Source: DASUBV01 sp035763085 | GTDB lineage: Bacteria > Actinomycetota > Actinomycetes > Streptosporangiales > Streptosporangiaceae | Length of the DNA: 30,939 nt | Assembly (NCBI GenBank): GCA_035763085.1 | Contig: DASUBV010000403.1 | Location: forward strand, 1 to 30,939 | Direction of reading: 5' to 3' | Part shown: piece by piece, positions 1 to 7,653 of the stretch | Numbering within the stretch: the first letter of the stretch is position 1 | Layout: the number at the start of each line of letters is the position of its first letter | Program-made: the position numbers and the translations under genes | The notes under the pieces: generated by a model | Seen by the model: the letters and a program-made list of their open reading frames with translations, nothing else | What the model was told of the DNA's origin: nothing | The model's database searches: none

Positions 1-384
1 CAGGGCTTCGCGTCCCCGCGCTGGACCGACCCCACCGGCAACCAGGTCGGCACCGCCGTCATGGTCGCCGACCAGGCCAGCAAGACCGTGACGCTCGCGC
101 TGCCCGAGGCACAGTTCGGCACGCCCGGCCCCGGCTGGGCCTTCACCGTCGTGCTCACCGGCCAGGACGGCTTCAGCTCCGACCAGGCCCGCGCCTTCAC
201 CGCCACCCCCGGCGCGTTCAGCTTCGGCGTCTGCGCCCCCGGCGGCACCAGCCCCATCTGCTCCAGCGACCCGGCTACCGTCCCCAAGGCCGTGGACATC
301 CTGACCCCCGCGGGCGTGTCCCAGGCCACCGAGCTAGACCCCACCCTCGGCCCCGTAGTCATCCAGCCCGTCCCCGTCCCCTGA
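1..384 (+). CDS. C-terminal end of a secreted glycosidase-type protein with glucodextranase-like DOMON module (5' partial)
   Basis: The reading frame is open from base 1 to a TGA at 382-384, so only the last 127 residues are present and the true start lies upstream of the window. The visible part carries the pattern W-x-F-x-V-V-L-T-G-Q-D-G-F-S followed by FGVCAPGG, a Cys-containing turn, VPKAVDILTP and ELDP. This matches the C-terminal DOMON-like/SLH-like binding module found after the catalytic domain in bacterial glucodextranases, pullulanases and related extracellular alpha-glucan enzymes. In that family the module binds carbohydrate or anchors the enzyme to the envelope. The catalytic domain is outside the window, so the substrate cannot be given. 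The protein ends with a Pro/Val-rich tail. The neighbouring serine hydrolase is convergent and functionally unrelated. Confidence 0.72.
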   Translation, partial: QGFASPRWTDPTGNQVGTAVMVADQASKTVTLALPEAQFGTPGPGWAFTVVLTGQDGFSSDQARAFTATPGAFSFGVCAPGGTSPICSSDPATVPKAVDILTPAGVSQATELDPTLGPVVIQPVPVP

Positions 385-499
385 CGACCAGCCGGTCACA
401 GTCCCACCGCCGGGCGGCGCGTCCGGGCCCCCCAGCGTCGGGCGGCTCGTCCGGCGTGCCCAAGCTGGCTCGAATAACTCAGACACTCAGGACAGCAGC

Positions 500-2320
500 T
501 CAGGACAGCAGCGTCACGCTGACCTGCCGGACAGTCCCCGACGCCGCATCCACCGCGATAGCCAGATCGGCCCGCCCTGACGCACCCGCCAGCTCGACTG
601 TCACCGAGTTCTCCCCGTCCCCGGCCCGGAACGCCGCAACGGTGCACGGCCCGGTCCATGCCCCCGCCACCCGCAGCCGCCTCGCCGCGTCCGCCGAGTC
701 GACGTCCGAGGCCACCGCCAGGTCCGCCGGCCACTCCGCCGCGCCGTCATTCACCAGCCCGGTCAGCGTGTCCAGGACACCCTGCAGCACCGAGTCAGCC
801 GCCGGCGGCACCGCCACCCGCAGCGACTGCACGCGCATGTCCGTCAGCGGTGCAAGCCCGATCTCGGCCTGGACGACGCCGCGCTCCCCGCGCAGCCACC
901 AGCGGCAGTGCGCGGGCGACTCGTACTGGGCCGGGCGGCCCGGATCGGGCCGGAAGTCGCCGATCCGCTCCCGGATCCGGCCGACCGCGGCCTGCCGCTC
1001 GGCCAGCGGCTGATCCCATTCGACGTTGGGCGTGAACAGCCGGGCGGCGAGCTCGTCATCCCAGGCCTGCAGCAGCCGGTCGGCGGCGGCGCGGGCCGCC
1101 AGCGTCTCCGGCCACGGCCGGCTGCCAGCCGGGGCCGGGCCGCGAACCAGCGCGCCGGCACTGGTCACGCCGGCTGGCCCGGCACCGAGCTGGCCGAGCA
1201 GCTCGGCGAGCATCCGGCTGGCCAGCGCGCCGGCGTGCGCGTAGGTGCCGTTGCCCAGCACGATGGTGCCGATCCCGGTGGCCTGGTGCCAGCGCATCTG
1301 GCTGCCGTAGCCGGGGTAACCGCCGCTATGCTGCACGACCGCGCCGAAGGCCGGGTCGTCCTCGATGAACAGCCCGAACCCGTAGCTGATCCCGGCGCCG
1401 CCGGGGAACGACCCGCCCGGCCCGGTGATGATGGCCAGCTGCGGCAGCTGCATCTCCCGCCGGGTCGCCCGGCTCAGCGGGTGCGGCCCGCCGGTGCCGG
1501 GGTCGCCGGGCGGGAAGGCGCCGGCGAAGCCGCTGACCCAGCGGGCCAGGTCGGCGACGGTGCTGAAGACCCCGCCCATCGGGGCGAAGGCGCCGTACGG
1601 GTCCGGCGTCAGCTCGGCCCAGCCGCCGGCCCCGTTCTGATACCCGCGGGCCAGCTCATCCGGGCTGAACTCGGCGGCCTCGAAGCCGGTCCTGGTCATG
1701 CCGAGCGGCGCCAGGATGCGGGCGCGCACCGCGGCCGCGTAGTCCTCACCGGTGACCTTCTCGATGACCCGGCCGAGGATCGCGTAGCCCAGGTTGGAGT
1801 ACTCGAACCGGGTGCCGGGCACCCATGCCAGCCGGACGCCGCCGTCGCGCAGCAGGGCGGCGAACTCGGCGGGCGGCAGGCCCTGCTGGCGGTCGCCCCA
1901 CGGATCGTCGGTCGGGAAACCGCCGGTCATGGTCAGCAGGTGGCGGAGGGCCGGCCGCGGTGAGTCGGCCGACGGCAGGCTCAGCCCCCGTACCTCGGGA
2001 ACGTAGTCCTCGGCCAGGTCATCCAGGCGCAGCGCACCCTCATCGCGCAGCAGCAGCACGGTGGCGGCGGTGAAGCTCTTGGTCATGGAGGCGATGCGGA
2101 AGACCGTGCCAGCGTCCGGGACGGGGCCGCCCAGCCAGCGCTCGCCCAGCCCGCCGGCGTGCACCAGCCGGCCCTGCGCGACGACCCCGTAGGCCAGGCC
2201 CGGCTGCCCGGCCCGCTCGGCGAAGGCCGCGGCCAGCCGGTCGACGGCGGCCAGGTCGGCGCCGCTCACGTCGGCGCCCGCCAGGTCAGCGCCGCTCGGG
2301 TCAGTGTCCAGCTCGGCCAC
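500..2320 (-). CDS. Serine hydrolase, beta-lactamase/class C-like esterase family, with C-terminal extension
   Basis: This encodes a 606-residue serine hydrolase of the beta-lactamase-related (class C/DD-peptidase/esterase) family. The three active-site motifs are all visible: S78-M-T-K81 (nucleophile and general base), Y174-S-N, and H331-S-G-G, the equivalent of KTG. Residues 1 to about 380 form the catalytic domain; about 400-606 is an additional beta-rich C-terminal domain that I do not recognise. Start choice: GTG at 2320 is preceded at 8 nt by a strong GAGGAGG ribosome site, whereas the longer frame to 2404 has none. A GATAAC -10-like box (2340-2345, minus) lies just upstream. No signal peptide is evident, so it is probably cytoplasmic. 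The N-terminus has a small pentapeptide-like run of GADLA/GADVS, too short to be a pentapeptide domain. Substrate unknown: peptide, ester or lactam hydrolysis are all possible. Confidence 0.85.
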   Translation of the reverse strand: MAELDTDPSGADLAGADVSGADLAAVDRLAAAFAERAGQPGLAYGVVAQGRLVHAGGLGERWLGGPVPDAGTVFRIASMTKSFTAATVLLLRDEGALRLDDLAEDYVPEVRGLSLPSADSPRPALRHLLTMTGGFPTDDPWGDRQQGLPPAEFAALLRDGGVRLAWVPGTRFEYSNLGYAILGRVIEKVTGEDYAAAVRARILAPLGMTRTGFEAAEFSPDELARGYQNGAGGWAELTPDPYGAFAPMGGVFSTVADLARWVSGFAGAFPPGDPGTGGPHPLSRATRREMQLPQLAIITGPGGSFPGGAGISYGFGLFIEDDPAFGAVVQHSGGYPGYGSQMRWHQATGIGTIVLGNGTYAHAGALASRMLAELLGQLGAGPAGVTSAGALVRGPAPAGSRPWPETLAARAAADRLLQAWDDELAARLFTPNVEWDQPLAERQAAVGRIRERIGDFRPDPGRPAQYESPAHCRWWLRGERGVVQAEIGLAPLTDMRVQSLRVAVPPAADSVLQGVLDTLTGLVNDGAAEWPADLAVASDVDSADAARRLRVAGAWTGPCTVAAFRAGDGENSVTVELAGASGRADLAIAVDAASGTVRQVSVTLLS

Positions 2321-2470
2321 GTGCCTTACCTCCTCAGGAGTTATCCCGGCGGACAAATGACCGGGCAGAGGACAAGCTAACGTGCGCGCCCCCGGCCGCT
2401 CCACCTGGATTACCGCTCGTCAGCGCGGCGGCGGCCCGCCGGGCAGCTAGCCGGGCGGCCGGCGGTCGCA

Positions 2471-2476
2471 TAGCCT
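2471..2476 (+). promoter_or_regulatory. -10 box (TAGCCT) of a probable leaderless promoter for the DUF2277 gene
   Basis: TAGCCT fits the actinobacterial TAnnnT -10 consensus and is followed after 7 nt by the ATG at 2484. There is no Shine-Dalgarno sequence before that ATG, so transcription starting at or next to the ATG (leaderless mRNA) is the simplest reading. This also fixes the start codon. Confidence 0.5.
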
Positions 2477-2483
2477 GCGGGGT

Positions 2484-2696
2484 ATGTGCCGCAGCATCAA
2501 GACTCTCCGGGAGCCCTACACCGCTGGCGTGACCGAGGCCGACATGCGCGCCGCTGCCCTCCAGTACGTCCGGAAGGTCAGCGGGTTCCGCGCCCCGGCC
2601 GGCCATAACGCCGAGGCATTCGACCGCGCCGTCCAGGCCATCACCGCCGCGACCAAGGACCTGCTCGGCGAGCTTGAGGTCCGCGGCGCCAGGTAA
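2484..2696 (+). CDS. DUF2277 family protein
   Basis: This is a 70-residue cytoplasmic protein that matches the whole length of the DUF2277 family, which has no assigned function. The family hallmarks are visible: the N-terminal MCRSIKTLR, an AALQYVRKVSGFR stretch in the middle, and a C-terminal helix containing AFDRAV and LLGEL. The conserved Cys2 and the cluster of basic residues are characteristic, but their role is not known. The start is supported by the TAGCCT box 7 nt upstream (leaderless). It is transcribed divergently from the serine hydrolase. It is followed directly by an array of hairpins that could terminate its transcript. Confidence 0.85.
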   Translation: MCRSIKTLREPYTAGVTEADMRAAALQYVRKVSGFRAPAGHNAEAFDRAVQAITAATKDLLGELEVRGAR

Positions 2697-2699
2697 CCC

Positions 2700-2871
2700 T
2701 TCCGGGGTCTGGGGGCGGGCCCCCCAGAATAATGGGGGTTCCAGGGGGTGGCCCCCTGGGCTAACACAGCTGGGATTCCGGAGGGTGGCCCACTGGACTA
2801 GCGCAGCACCGGGAGTTCCAGGGAGTAGCCCGGCGTTAACACAGCCGGGATTCCAGGGGATGAACCCCTGG
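2700..2871. repeat. Degenerate tandem array of about five 35-40 bp hairpin units
   Basis: TTCC cores occur at 2700, 2739, 2776, 2816 and 2851, i.e. every 35-40 bp, each within a unit of the form GGGATTCCAGGGG-turn-CCCCTGG-spacer. Three units can form clean hairpins: CTGGGGG/CCCCCAG (2709-2715 with 2721-2727), CCAGGGGG/CCCCCTGG (2741-2748 with 2752-2759, 3-nt loop) and CCAGGGG/CCCCTGG (2853-2859 with 2865-2871). Two units share the spacer TAACACAGC. The middle units have decayed arms. The array lies between two co-directional genes and could terminate or attenuate transcription. A related element is found at 11124-11235. Confidence 0.7.
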
Positions 2872-2911
2872 TTCATGCAAGCGGCAGCGATTACCGAGCC
2901 CGGGAGGACTC

Positions 2912-3322
2912 ATGGCAGGCGGCTGGAACGACAAGATCATCGAGGAGTTCCGCGCAAACGACGGCAAGGTCGGCGGCCCGTTCGAGGGCGGCACGCTCCT
3001 GCTGCTGCACACCACCGGCGCGCGCACCGGCCAGGAGCACGTCACCCCGGTGATGTACCGCACGGAAGGCGACGGCTACGCCATCTTCGCCTCCAAGGGC
3101 GGCGCGCCGGACAACCCGGACTGGTACCACAATGTCCTGGCCCACCCCAAGGTGACGGCCGAGATCGGCACCGAGACTGTCAGCCTGGTGGCCCGGGTGG
3201 CCGCGGGCGCGGAGCGCGATCGGATCTGGACGGTCAACAAGCAGGCCAACCCTGGCTTCGCCGACTACGAGCGGAAGACGACGCGGCAGATCCCGGTGGT
3301 CATCCTGGAGCCGGCGAGCTGA
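2912..3322 (+). CDS. Deazaflavin (F420)-dependent nitroreductase/quinone reductase family protein (Ddn-like)
   Basis: This is a 136-residue protein of the Ddn/F420H2-dependent quinone reductase family, which adopts a split beta-barrel fold and uses reduced coenzyme F420 to reduce quinones or nitro compounds. Diagnostic stretches are HTTGARTGQEHVTPVMY (about 33-49), where the cofactor phosphate is bound in the family, and FASKGGAPDNPDWYHN (59-74), followed by LAHPKVTAEIG. Length and motif order are those of a complete family member. A GGGAGGA ribosome site lies 4-9 nt before the ATG. The last 23 nt overlap the end of the convergent TetR gene. The physiological substrate cannot be predicted. 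The gene implies that the host makes F420, as many actinomycetes do. Confidence 0.88.
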   Translation: MAGGWNDKIIEEFRANDGKVGGPFEGGTLLLLHTTGARTGQEHVTPVMYRTEGDGYAIFASKGGAPDNPDWYHNVLAHPKVTAEIGTETVSLVARVAAGAERDRIWTVNKQANPGFADYERKTTRQIPVVILEPAS

Positions 3323-3980
3323 CCCTGGCTGCCGGGTCGGCTGGCGCGGCCAGCGCGATCTCCTCATCCAGCGCCGCGTCGGGCAGGTCCAGCAGCCGGC
3401 AGCCCAGCCGGATCTCGAAGCGGGCGGCCACGGGCGAGGAGACGCCTGCCAGCCAGCGCCGGGTCGCGGCACCGAATACGTCGGCGATCACCGGCAGCAC
3501 AGCAGCGTGCCGGAGGCTGAGCGGACGCCCGGCGGCGGCGACGTGCCGGATGATCTCCAGGTGCACCCGCTCGATCCGCTCGATCGTGGCGCTGTAACTG
3601 CGGCTGGTCTCGCTAACCGCACGGGCCAGCGCGGCGGTCAGCTTCGGCTCCCGCTGCTCGGCGCGGAACTCCCGGAGCAGATGCGCGGTGACCCGCTCGC
3701 GGATGGTCCCGGCGCGCGGCGGCTCCGACCGGACCTGCTCCAGCGCCGCCTCGAACCGGCTGAGCGTGATCGCCAGCAGCACGTGGTCCTTGGCCGGGAA
3801 GTAGCGGTACAGCGTGGCCAGCGACACGTCGGCGCGCTGCGACAGTTCCTTCATCTGCAGCGCGTCCTCGCCGCCCGCGCTGAGCATCGCGGCGGCCGCT
3901 TCCAGGATGCGATCGTGCCGGCCGTGCTGGGCCGGCGTCGACGGGACCGCGGGTCCTGCCGCCGGTGCCGCGCGCTGCAT
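3300..3980 (-). CDS. TetR-family transcriptional regulator, KstR-like
   Basis: This is a 226-residue TetR-type repressor. The N-terminal DNA-binding domain is clear: a helix HDRILEAAAAML (about 22-33), then the helix-turn-helix LQMKELSQRADVSLATLYRYF (41-61) and PAKDHVLLAI. The C-terminal part (RNPLLTEAM-like PKLTAALARAVSE, and a conserved ADVFGAATRRWL segment) resembles KstR, the regulator of sterol and lipid catabolism in mycobacteria. Members of that group usually bind an acyl-CoA as effector, so the adjacent acyl-CoA dehydrogenases make a similar role likely (inference). It is the third gene of a probable minus-strand operon, 43 nt after the small dehydrogenase subunit. No good ribosome site is visible before the ATG at 3980, so the exact start is uncertain. 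Its 3' end overlaps the Ddn-like gene by 23 nt. Confidence 0.85.
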   Translation of the reverse strand: MQRAAPAAGPAVPSTPAQHGRHDRILEAAAAMLSAGGEDALQMKELSQRADVSLATLYRYFPAKDHVLLAITLSRFEAALEQVRSEPPRAGTIRERVTAHLLREFRAEQREPKLTAALARAVSETSRSYSATIERIERVHLEIIRHVAAAGRPLSLRHAAVLPVIADVFGAATRRWLAGVSSPVAARFEIRLGCRLLDLPDAALDEEIALAAPADPAARVSSPAPG

Positions 3981-4023
3981 TCAGACCGCCATCTTGAGCC
4001 GGTTGCGCCTGGCCGTCAGGGTG

Positions 4024-5115
4024 TCACACCCCCAGGGTGGTCGCGAGCCGGTCCAGCTGATCGCCGGGGGTACCGAGCAGCACCTGGCCGGCCAGGGCGT
4101 TCTTGTAGTACAGGTGCGCGTCGTGCTCCCAGGTGAAGCCGATGCCGCCGTGCAGCTGGATGGTGTCGGCGGCGGCGGTGAAATACGGCCCGGAGGTCAG
4201 CACCCGGGCCACCGAGGCGTCCGCGGAGAACCGGTCCGGGTCGGTGTCGGCGCTGGTGGCCGCGGCCCGCAGCGTCGCGTGGGCCAGCTCCCAGGCCGTC
4301 TCCATGTCGGCCAGCCGGTGCTTGACCGCCTGGAACGCGCCGATCGGCTGGCCGAAGGCGACCCGCAGCTTGGCGTACTCCGACGTCATGGCCAGGCAGG
4401 CGGCCATGGCGCCGCACTGCTCGGCCGCCAGCGCCAGGTTGGCCAGGTCCGCCGCGGCGGCCAGGGCAGCCGCGGCGTCACCGGCCAGCGGCCGCGCCGG
4501 GGTGTCATCGAGAACGACCCTGGCCAGCGCCCGGGTGTGGTCGGTACTGGTCAGCGGCTCGCGGCTGAGGCCGGCGGCATCCGCATCCACCCGGTAGACC
4601 GCCAGGCCGCCAGGTCCGGCGGCCGGGATGAGCAGCACGCCGGCCTCGGCGCCGTTCAGGACCGGGGACACCTCGCCGGTCAGCCGGGCCTGCTCGCCGG
4701 AGCCGGCCGCCGACACGGCCGGGTGCCCGGCGCCGGTCAGGGCTACCGTCGCCACCAGCTCGCCGCTGGCGATGCCGGGCAGCAGCTCCCGCCGCGCGTC
4801 CTCATCGTCCAGGTGCAGCAGCAGGCCCGCCGCCAGCACGCCCGAGGCCAGCAGCGGCGAGGGGACCAGGCCCGCGCCCAGCTCCTGCAGCGCGACGGTC
4901 AGGGCGCTGTGCCCGGCGCCGGCGCCGCCGTACTCCTCGGGGATGAGCAGGCTGGCCAGCCCGAGCTGGCCGGCCAGCTGCTGCCACACCGCGGGGTCAT
5001 AGGCCTGGCCGGAGTCGATCAGCTTCCGGATGGCCGGGATCGGGCTGCGGTCGGCGACGAACCGGCGGACGGAGTCGCGCAGCGACTCCTCCTCGGCGGT
5101 GAGAACCAGGCTCAT
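4024..5115 (-). CDS. Acyl-CoA dehydrogenase family protein, FadE small-type subunit
   Basis: This is a 363-residue acyl-CoA dehydrogenase-fold protein. It has the N-terminal helical domain with PEEYGG (59-64), the FAD-contact stretch FGQPIGAFQAVKHRLADM, and the C-terminal QLHGGIGFTWEHDAHLYYK motif (about 320-340). It lacks the FSEPGAGSD-type loop seen in the adjacent large subunit. This pattern is typical of the shorter partner in actinobacterial heteromeric dehydrogenases such as FadE28/FadE29 (ChsE), where only one subunit of each pair supplies the catalytic base. The ATG at 5115 was chosen because it follows the stop codon of the upstream gene by 7 nt, implying co-translation; the longer frame to 5406 is an overlap artefact. 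Substrate is probably a branched, aromatic or sterol-derived acyl-CoA (inference). Confidence 0.87.
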   Translation of the reverse strand: MSLVLTAEEESLRDSVRRFVADRSPIPAIRKLIDSGQAYDPAVWQQLAGQLGLASLLIPEEYGGAGAGHSALTVALQELGAGLVPSPLLASGVLAAGLLLHLDDEDARRELLPGIASGELVATVALTGAGHPAVSAAGSGEQARLTGEVSPVLNGAEAGVLLIPAAGPGGLAVYRVDADAAGLSREPLTSTDHTRALARVVLDDTPARPLAGDAAAALAAAADLANLALAAEQCGAMAACLAMTSEYAKLRVAFGQPIGAFQAVKHRLADMETAWELAHATLRAAATSADTDPDRFSADASVARVLTSGPYFTAAADTIQLHGGIGFTWEHDAHLYYKNALAGQVLLGTPGDQLDRLATTLGV

Positions 5116-5122
5116 GATGCTC

Positions 5123-6340
5123 CTACTTCTTCTGGGTTCCGACCCGCAGCTGATCGAACGGCGTCGAGCGGTCGACGCCGGGATCCTTGGCCAGGCCGAG
5201 GACGCGCTCGCCGATGATGTTGCGCTGGATCTCGTTGGTGCCGCCGGCGATCGCGCCGCCGGGCACGGCCACCATCGAGACCACGACGGCGGCCAGCTCA
5301 TCGGTATTAGTGCCGGCGACCGCGTCACCCAGCACGTCCATGGCCACCTGCACGGCGAACGCGCCGAGCTCGGCGCCGGCCAGCTTGGCCACCGAGCCGC
5401 GCGCACCCGGCATCCGGCCCGCCATGGCCTCCTCGCGCAGCAGCCGGGCGAACAGCGCGACCGCGCGCTCGCGCGCGTACAGCTCGGCCAGGCGGCCGCG
5501 GACCAGCGGGTCGCCGGCCCGGTCCAGCTTCACGGCCAGCTCGTGCAGCACCTCGAAGCCCAGCGGATTGCTGCGCGACCCGGTCATCGAGCCGATGGCG
5601 ATGCGCTCGTTGCGCAGCATCACCACGGCCGCGTCCCAGCCCTTGTTCTCCGCCCCGATCAGCGCGTCGGCGTTCAGCCGCACGCCGTCGAAGAACACCT
5701 CGTTGAACGGGGCGTGCCCGGTGGCCACCCGCAGCGGCCGGACGGTCACGCCCGGCGCGTGCATGTCCACGATGAACATGCTGATGCCACCGTGCTTGGG
5801 CTGGGTCGGGTCGGTCCGGGCCAGCACCGCGCCGAAGTCGCTGTACTGCGCCCCGGAAGTCCACACCTTCTGGCCGCTAAGGACCCAGGTGTCGCCGTCA
5901 CGGACCGCGCTGGCCTGCAGGCTGGCCACGTCCGACCCGGCGCCCGGCTCGGAGAACAGCTGGCACCAGATCTCCTCGCCGCGCAGCATCGGCGGCAGGT
6001 AGCGCTTCTTCTGTTCCTCGCTGCCGCACTCCAGGATCGTCGGCCCCGGCATGCCCAGCCCGATGATGAAGGCGCCGACCGGGAGGGAGAAGTGCCGGGC
6101 CTCCTCGCTGAAGGCAATCTGCTCGGCGTTGGTCAGCCCCTGGCCGCCGTACTCGGCGGGCCAGGTGATGCCCGCGAACCCGGCGTCATACAGCCTGGCC
6201 TGGAAGGCGCGCTGGGCGGCGATGCCCGTGGTCGCGCCGGCGTCCTCGCTGTCGTCGCCGTCAGCCGCGCGCCGCGGCGCGTTGGCCGCCAGCCACGCGC
6301 GGGCGCGGGCGCGGAACTCCTCGACTGTCTCCCGGCTCAC
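5123..6340 (-). CDS. Acyl-CoA dehydrogenase, FadE large-type subunit
   Basis: This 405-residue flavoprotein introduces the alpha-beta double bond into acyl-CoA. Motifs in order: GITWPAEYGGQG (57-68), QLFSEPGAGSDVAS (127-140), KVWTSGAQYSDFG (158-170), and the C-terminal AGGTNEIQRNIIGERVLGL signature. The glutamate normally found in the MCAD-type YEGT position is absent, but MLRNERIAIG places E245 where isovaleryl-CoA and long-chain dehydrogenases have their catalytic base. E245 is therefore the likely base. The start is a GTG at 6340; an imperfect GGAGG lies 13 nt upstream. It is the first gene of a three-gene minus-strand cluster (large subunit, small subunit, TetR). A 14-nt palindrome at 6380-6393 lies upstream of it, in the divergent promoter region. 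Confidence 0.9.
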   Translation of the reverse strand: MSRETVEEFRARARAWLAANAPRRAADGDDSEDAGATTGIAAQRAFQARLYDAGFAGITWPAEYGGQGLTNAEQIAFSEEARHFSLPVGAFIIGLGMPGPTILECGSEEQKKRYLPPMLRGEEIWCQLFSEPGAGSDVASLQASAVRDGDTWVLSGQKVWTSGAQYSDFGAVLARTDPTQPKHGGISMFIVDMHAPGVTVRPLRVATGHAPFNEVFFDGVRLNADALIGAENKGWDAAVVMLRNERIAIGSMTGSRSNPLGFEVLHELAVKLDRAGDPLVRGRLAELYARERAVALFARLLREEAMAGRMPGARGSVAKLAGAELGAFAVQVAMDVLGDAVAGTNTDELAAVVVSMVAVPGGAIAGGTNEIQRNIIGERVLGLAKDPGVDRSTPFDQLRVGTQKK

Positions 6341-6379
6341 TCCGACCGCCTCCCGGTGCCCACGCTGCCGTCAGGCAAA

Positions 6380-6393
6380 AACTGAAATCAGTT
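6380..6393. promoter_or_regulatory. Perfect 14-nt palindrome, candidate TetR operator
   Basis: AACTGA-AA-TCAGTT is a perfect 6+2+6 inverted repeat in a locally AT-rich stretch between divergent genes. Its last base is the first base of a TATGCT (TAnnnT) -10-like box at 6393-6398 for the plus-strand hydrolase gene, so a bound repressor would block that promoter and could also affect the acyl-CoA dehydrogenase operon. The TetR gene in that operon is the obvious candidate binder (inference). Confidence 0.55.
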
Positions 6394-6482
6394 ATGCTTA
6401 TTGCTGGCTCCGAGCGAATCACAGCGCCGGAGCCAGTGTCAACGACCCCACTCAACGGCACAGCGTGAGAGGACCCGCGCGG

Positions 6483-7523
6483 ATGCAGGTGACCGGCACG
6501 CGTCAGCGCGAGGCATGGCTCAGGCGGGAGTTCCCGCCGGTCGAGGAGGTCGCCAGCGGCGTGTGGTCGGTGCCGGTGCCGATCCCCGACAGCCCGCTGC
6601 GCTACGTGCTGAGTTACCTGATCGAGCACCGGTCCGGGTTCCTGATGGTGGACACCGGATGGGACCACCCGGATAGCTGGACAGCGCTCAGCACCGGCCT
6701 GGAGTCGTGCGGCATCCCGCTGTCGGCCATCACCGCGATCATGATCACCCACGTGCACCCCGATCATCACGGCCTGTCCCGCCAGGTCGCCGAGCACTCC
6801 GGCGCGTGGATCGGCATGCATGAGCGCGAAGATCAGTTCCTGGCCACCCACTCGGACTGGGCCGTCATGCGCGACGGCATGGCCACCTACCTGCGCTGGT
6901 GCGGCGCCCCGGCCGAGCACCTGGCGGACATGACCGCCCGGCGCACGGCGGCGGCCCGGCCCGGCCCGATGTCCAGGGCCGACAAGATCATTGCCCACGG
7001 TGACCTGATCGACGTGCCCGGCCTGGCGATCCGCGCGGTGTGGACGCCCGGCCACTCACCCGGCCACCTGTGCTTCCATGACGAGAGCCGCAGCCTGCTG
7101 CTGACCGGCGACCACGTACTGCCCCGGATCACGCCGAACATCTCGGCATATGACATGACCTCCTCGCCGCTGGATGACTACCTCAGGTCGCTGGACGCGC
7201 TGCGCGGGGTCGACCCGGCCGAGGTCCTGCCGGCGCACGAGTACCGGTTCACCGACCTGGACGGGCGGCTGGCCGATCTGGCCGCGCACCACCAGGAACG
7301 GCTGGGCGAGGTGGCGACGGCGCTGGCCGCGGCGCCGGATGGCCAGAGCGCCTGGTCGGTCGCGGCCCAGGTGTCATGGTCCCGCCCGTGGGACCAGATA
7401 ACCGGTTTCCCGCGGCAGGCCGCGCTCGGCGAGGTCGTCGCGCACCTGCGCCACCTGCAGCAGCACGGCCGGGCGCAGTGCACCGAGGCGGATGGCCGGG
7501 GTTACTGGAGCCTGACCAGCTAG
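6483..7523 (+). CDS. Metallo-beta-lactamase-fold hydrolase (LACTB2/glyoxalase II-like)
   Basis: This is a 346-residue hydrolase with the binuclear metal site of the MBL superfamily: H90-V-H92-P-D94-H95, the TPGHSPGH histidine, TGDH, and a late PAHEYRF histidine. A C-terminal helical region of about 80 residues (from about 265) resembles the winged-helix tail of LACTB2-like proteins. Such enzymes hydrolyse thioesters, lactones or phosphodiesters. Beside acyl-CoA dehydrogenases, an acyl-thioester is a reasonable guess, not a demonstration. The ATG at 6483 is preceded at 8 nt by AGAGGA; the longer frame starting at 6051 runs antisense through the dehydrogenase and is rejected. It is transcribed divergently from the dehydrogenase operon across the 6380-6393 palindrome. 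Confidence 0.87.
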   Translation: MQVTGTRQREAWLRREFPPVEEVASGVWSVPVPIPDSPLRYVLSYLIEHRSGFLMVDTGWDHPDSWTALSTGLESCGIPLSAITAIMITHVHPDHHGLSRQVAEHSGAWIGMHEREDQFLATHSDWAVMRDGMATYLRWCGAPAEHLADMTARRTAAARPGPMSRADKIIAHGDLIDVPGLAIRAVWTPGHSPGHLCFHDESRSLLLTGDHVLPRITPNISAYDMTSSPLDDYLRSLDALRGVDPAEVLPAHEYRFTDLDGRLADLAAHHQERLGEVATALAAAPDGQSAWSVAAQVSWSRPWDQITGFPRQAALGEVVAHLRHLQQHGRAQCTEADGRGYWSLTS

Positions 7524-7533
7524 CTCAAGCAGT

Positions 7534-7569
7534 GCCTGATTGCTCGCTCGCTAGCCTGATTGCTCGCTC
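7534..7569. repeat. Two tandem copies of a 20-bp sequence
   Basis: GCCTGATTGCTCGCTC occurs at 7534-7549 and again at 7554-7569, so the unit is 20 bp. A related CTCGCTCGCTAG recurs at the other side of the hairpin, near 7646-7657. It lies just after the hydrolase stop codon, in the short gap between convergent genes. Confidence 0.6.
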
Positions 7570-7575
7570 ACCTGC

Positions 7576-7639
7576 GGGGCGCCGGATGGCACCGCCTTCC
7601 CTCGTAGCAGGCTCCTCAGTCCAGGCGGTGCCGCGCCCC
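7576..7639. terminator. Long bulged hairpin between convergent genes, probable bidirectional terminator
   Basis: GGGGCGC (7576-7582) plus GGCACCGCCT (7588-7597) pair with AGGCGGTGCC (7623-7632) plus GCGCCCC (7633-7639). This gives a 17-bp stem with one 5-nt bulge (7583-7587) and a 25-nt loop. It has no U-tract, as is common in actinomycetes, and lies between the stop codons of the hydrolase (+) and methyltransferase (-). Confidence 0.6.
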
Positions 7640-7653
7640 CTCCGGCTCGCTCG

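Noticed and set aside
408..419. Terminator hairpin after the first partial gene (CGCCG-GG-CGGCG)
   Set aside because: The loop would be only 2 nt, so the hairpin cannot form properly.
2700..2871. CRISPR array
   Set aside because: Repeats are degenerate, spaced 35-40 bp with no unique spacers of constant length, and no cas genes are present; they are hairpin repeats.
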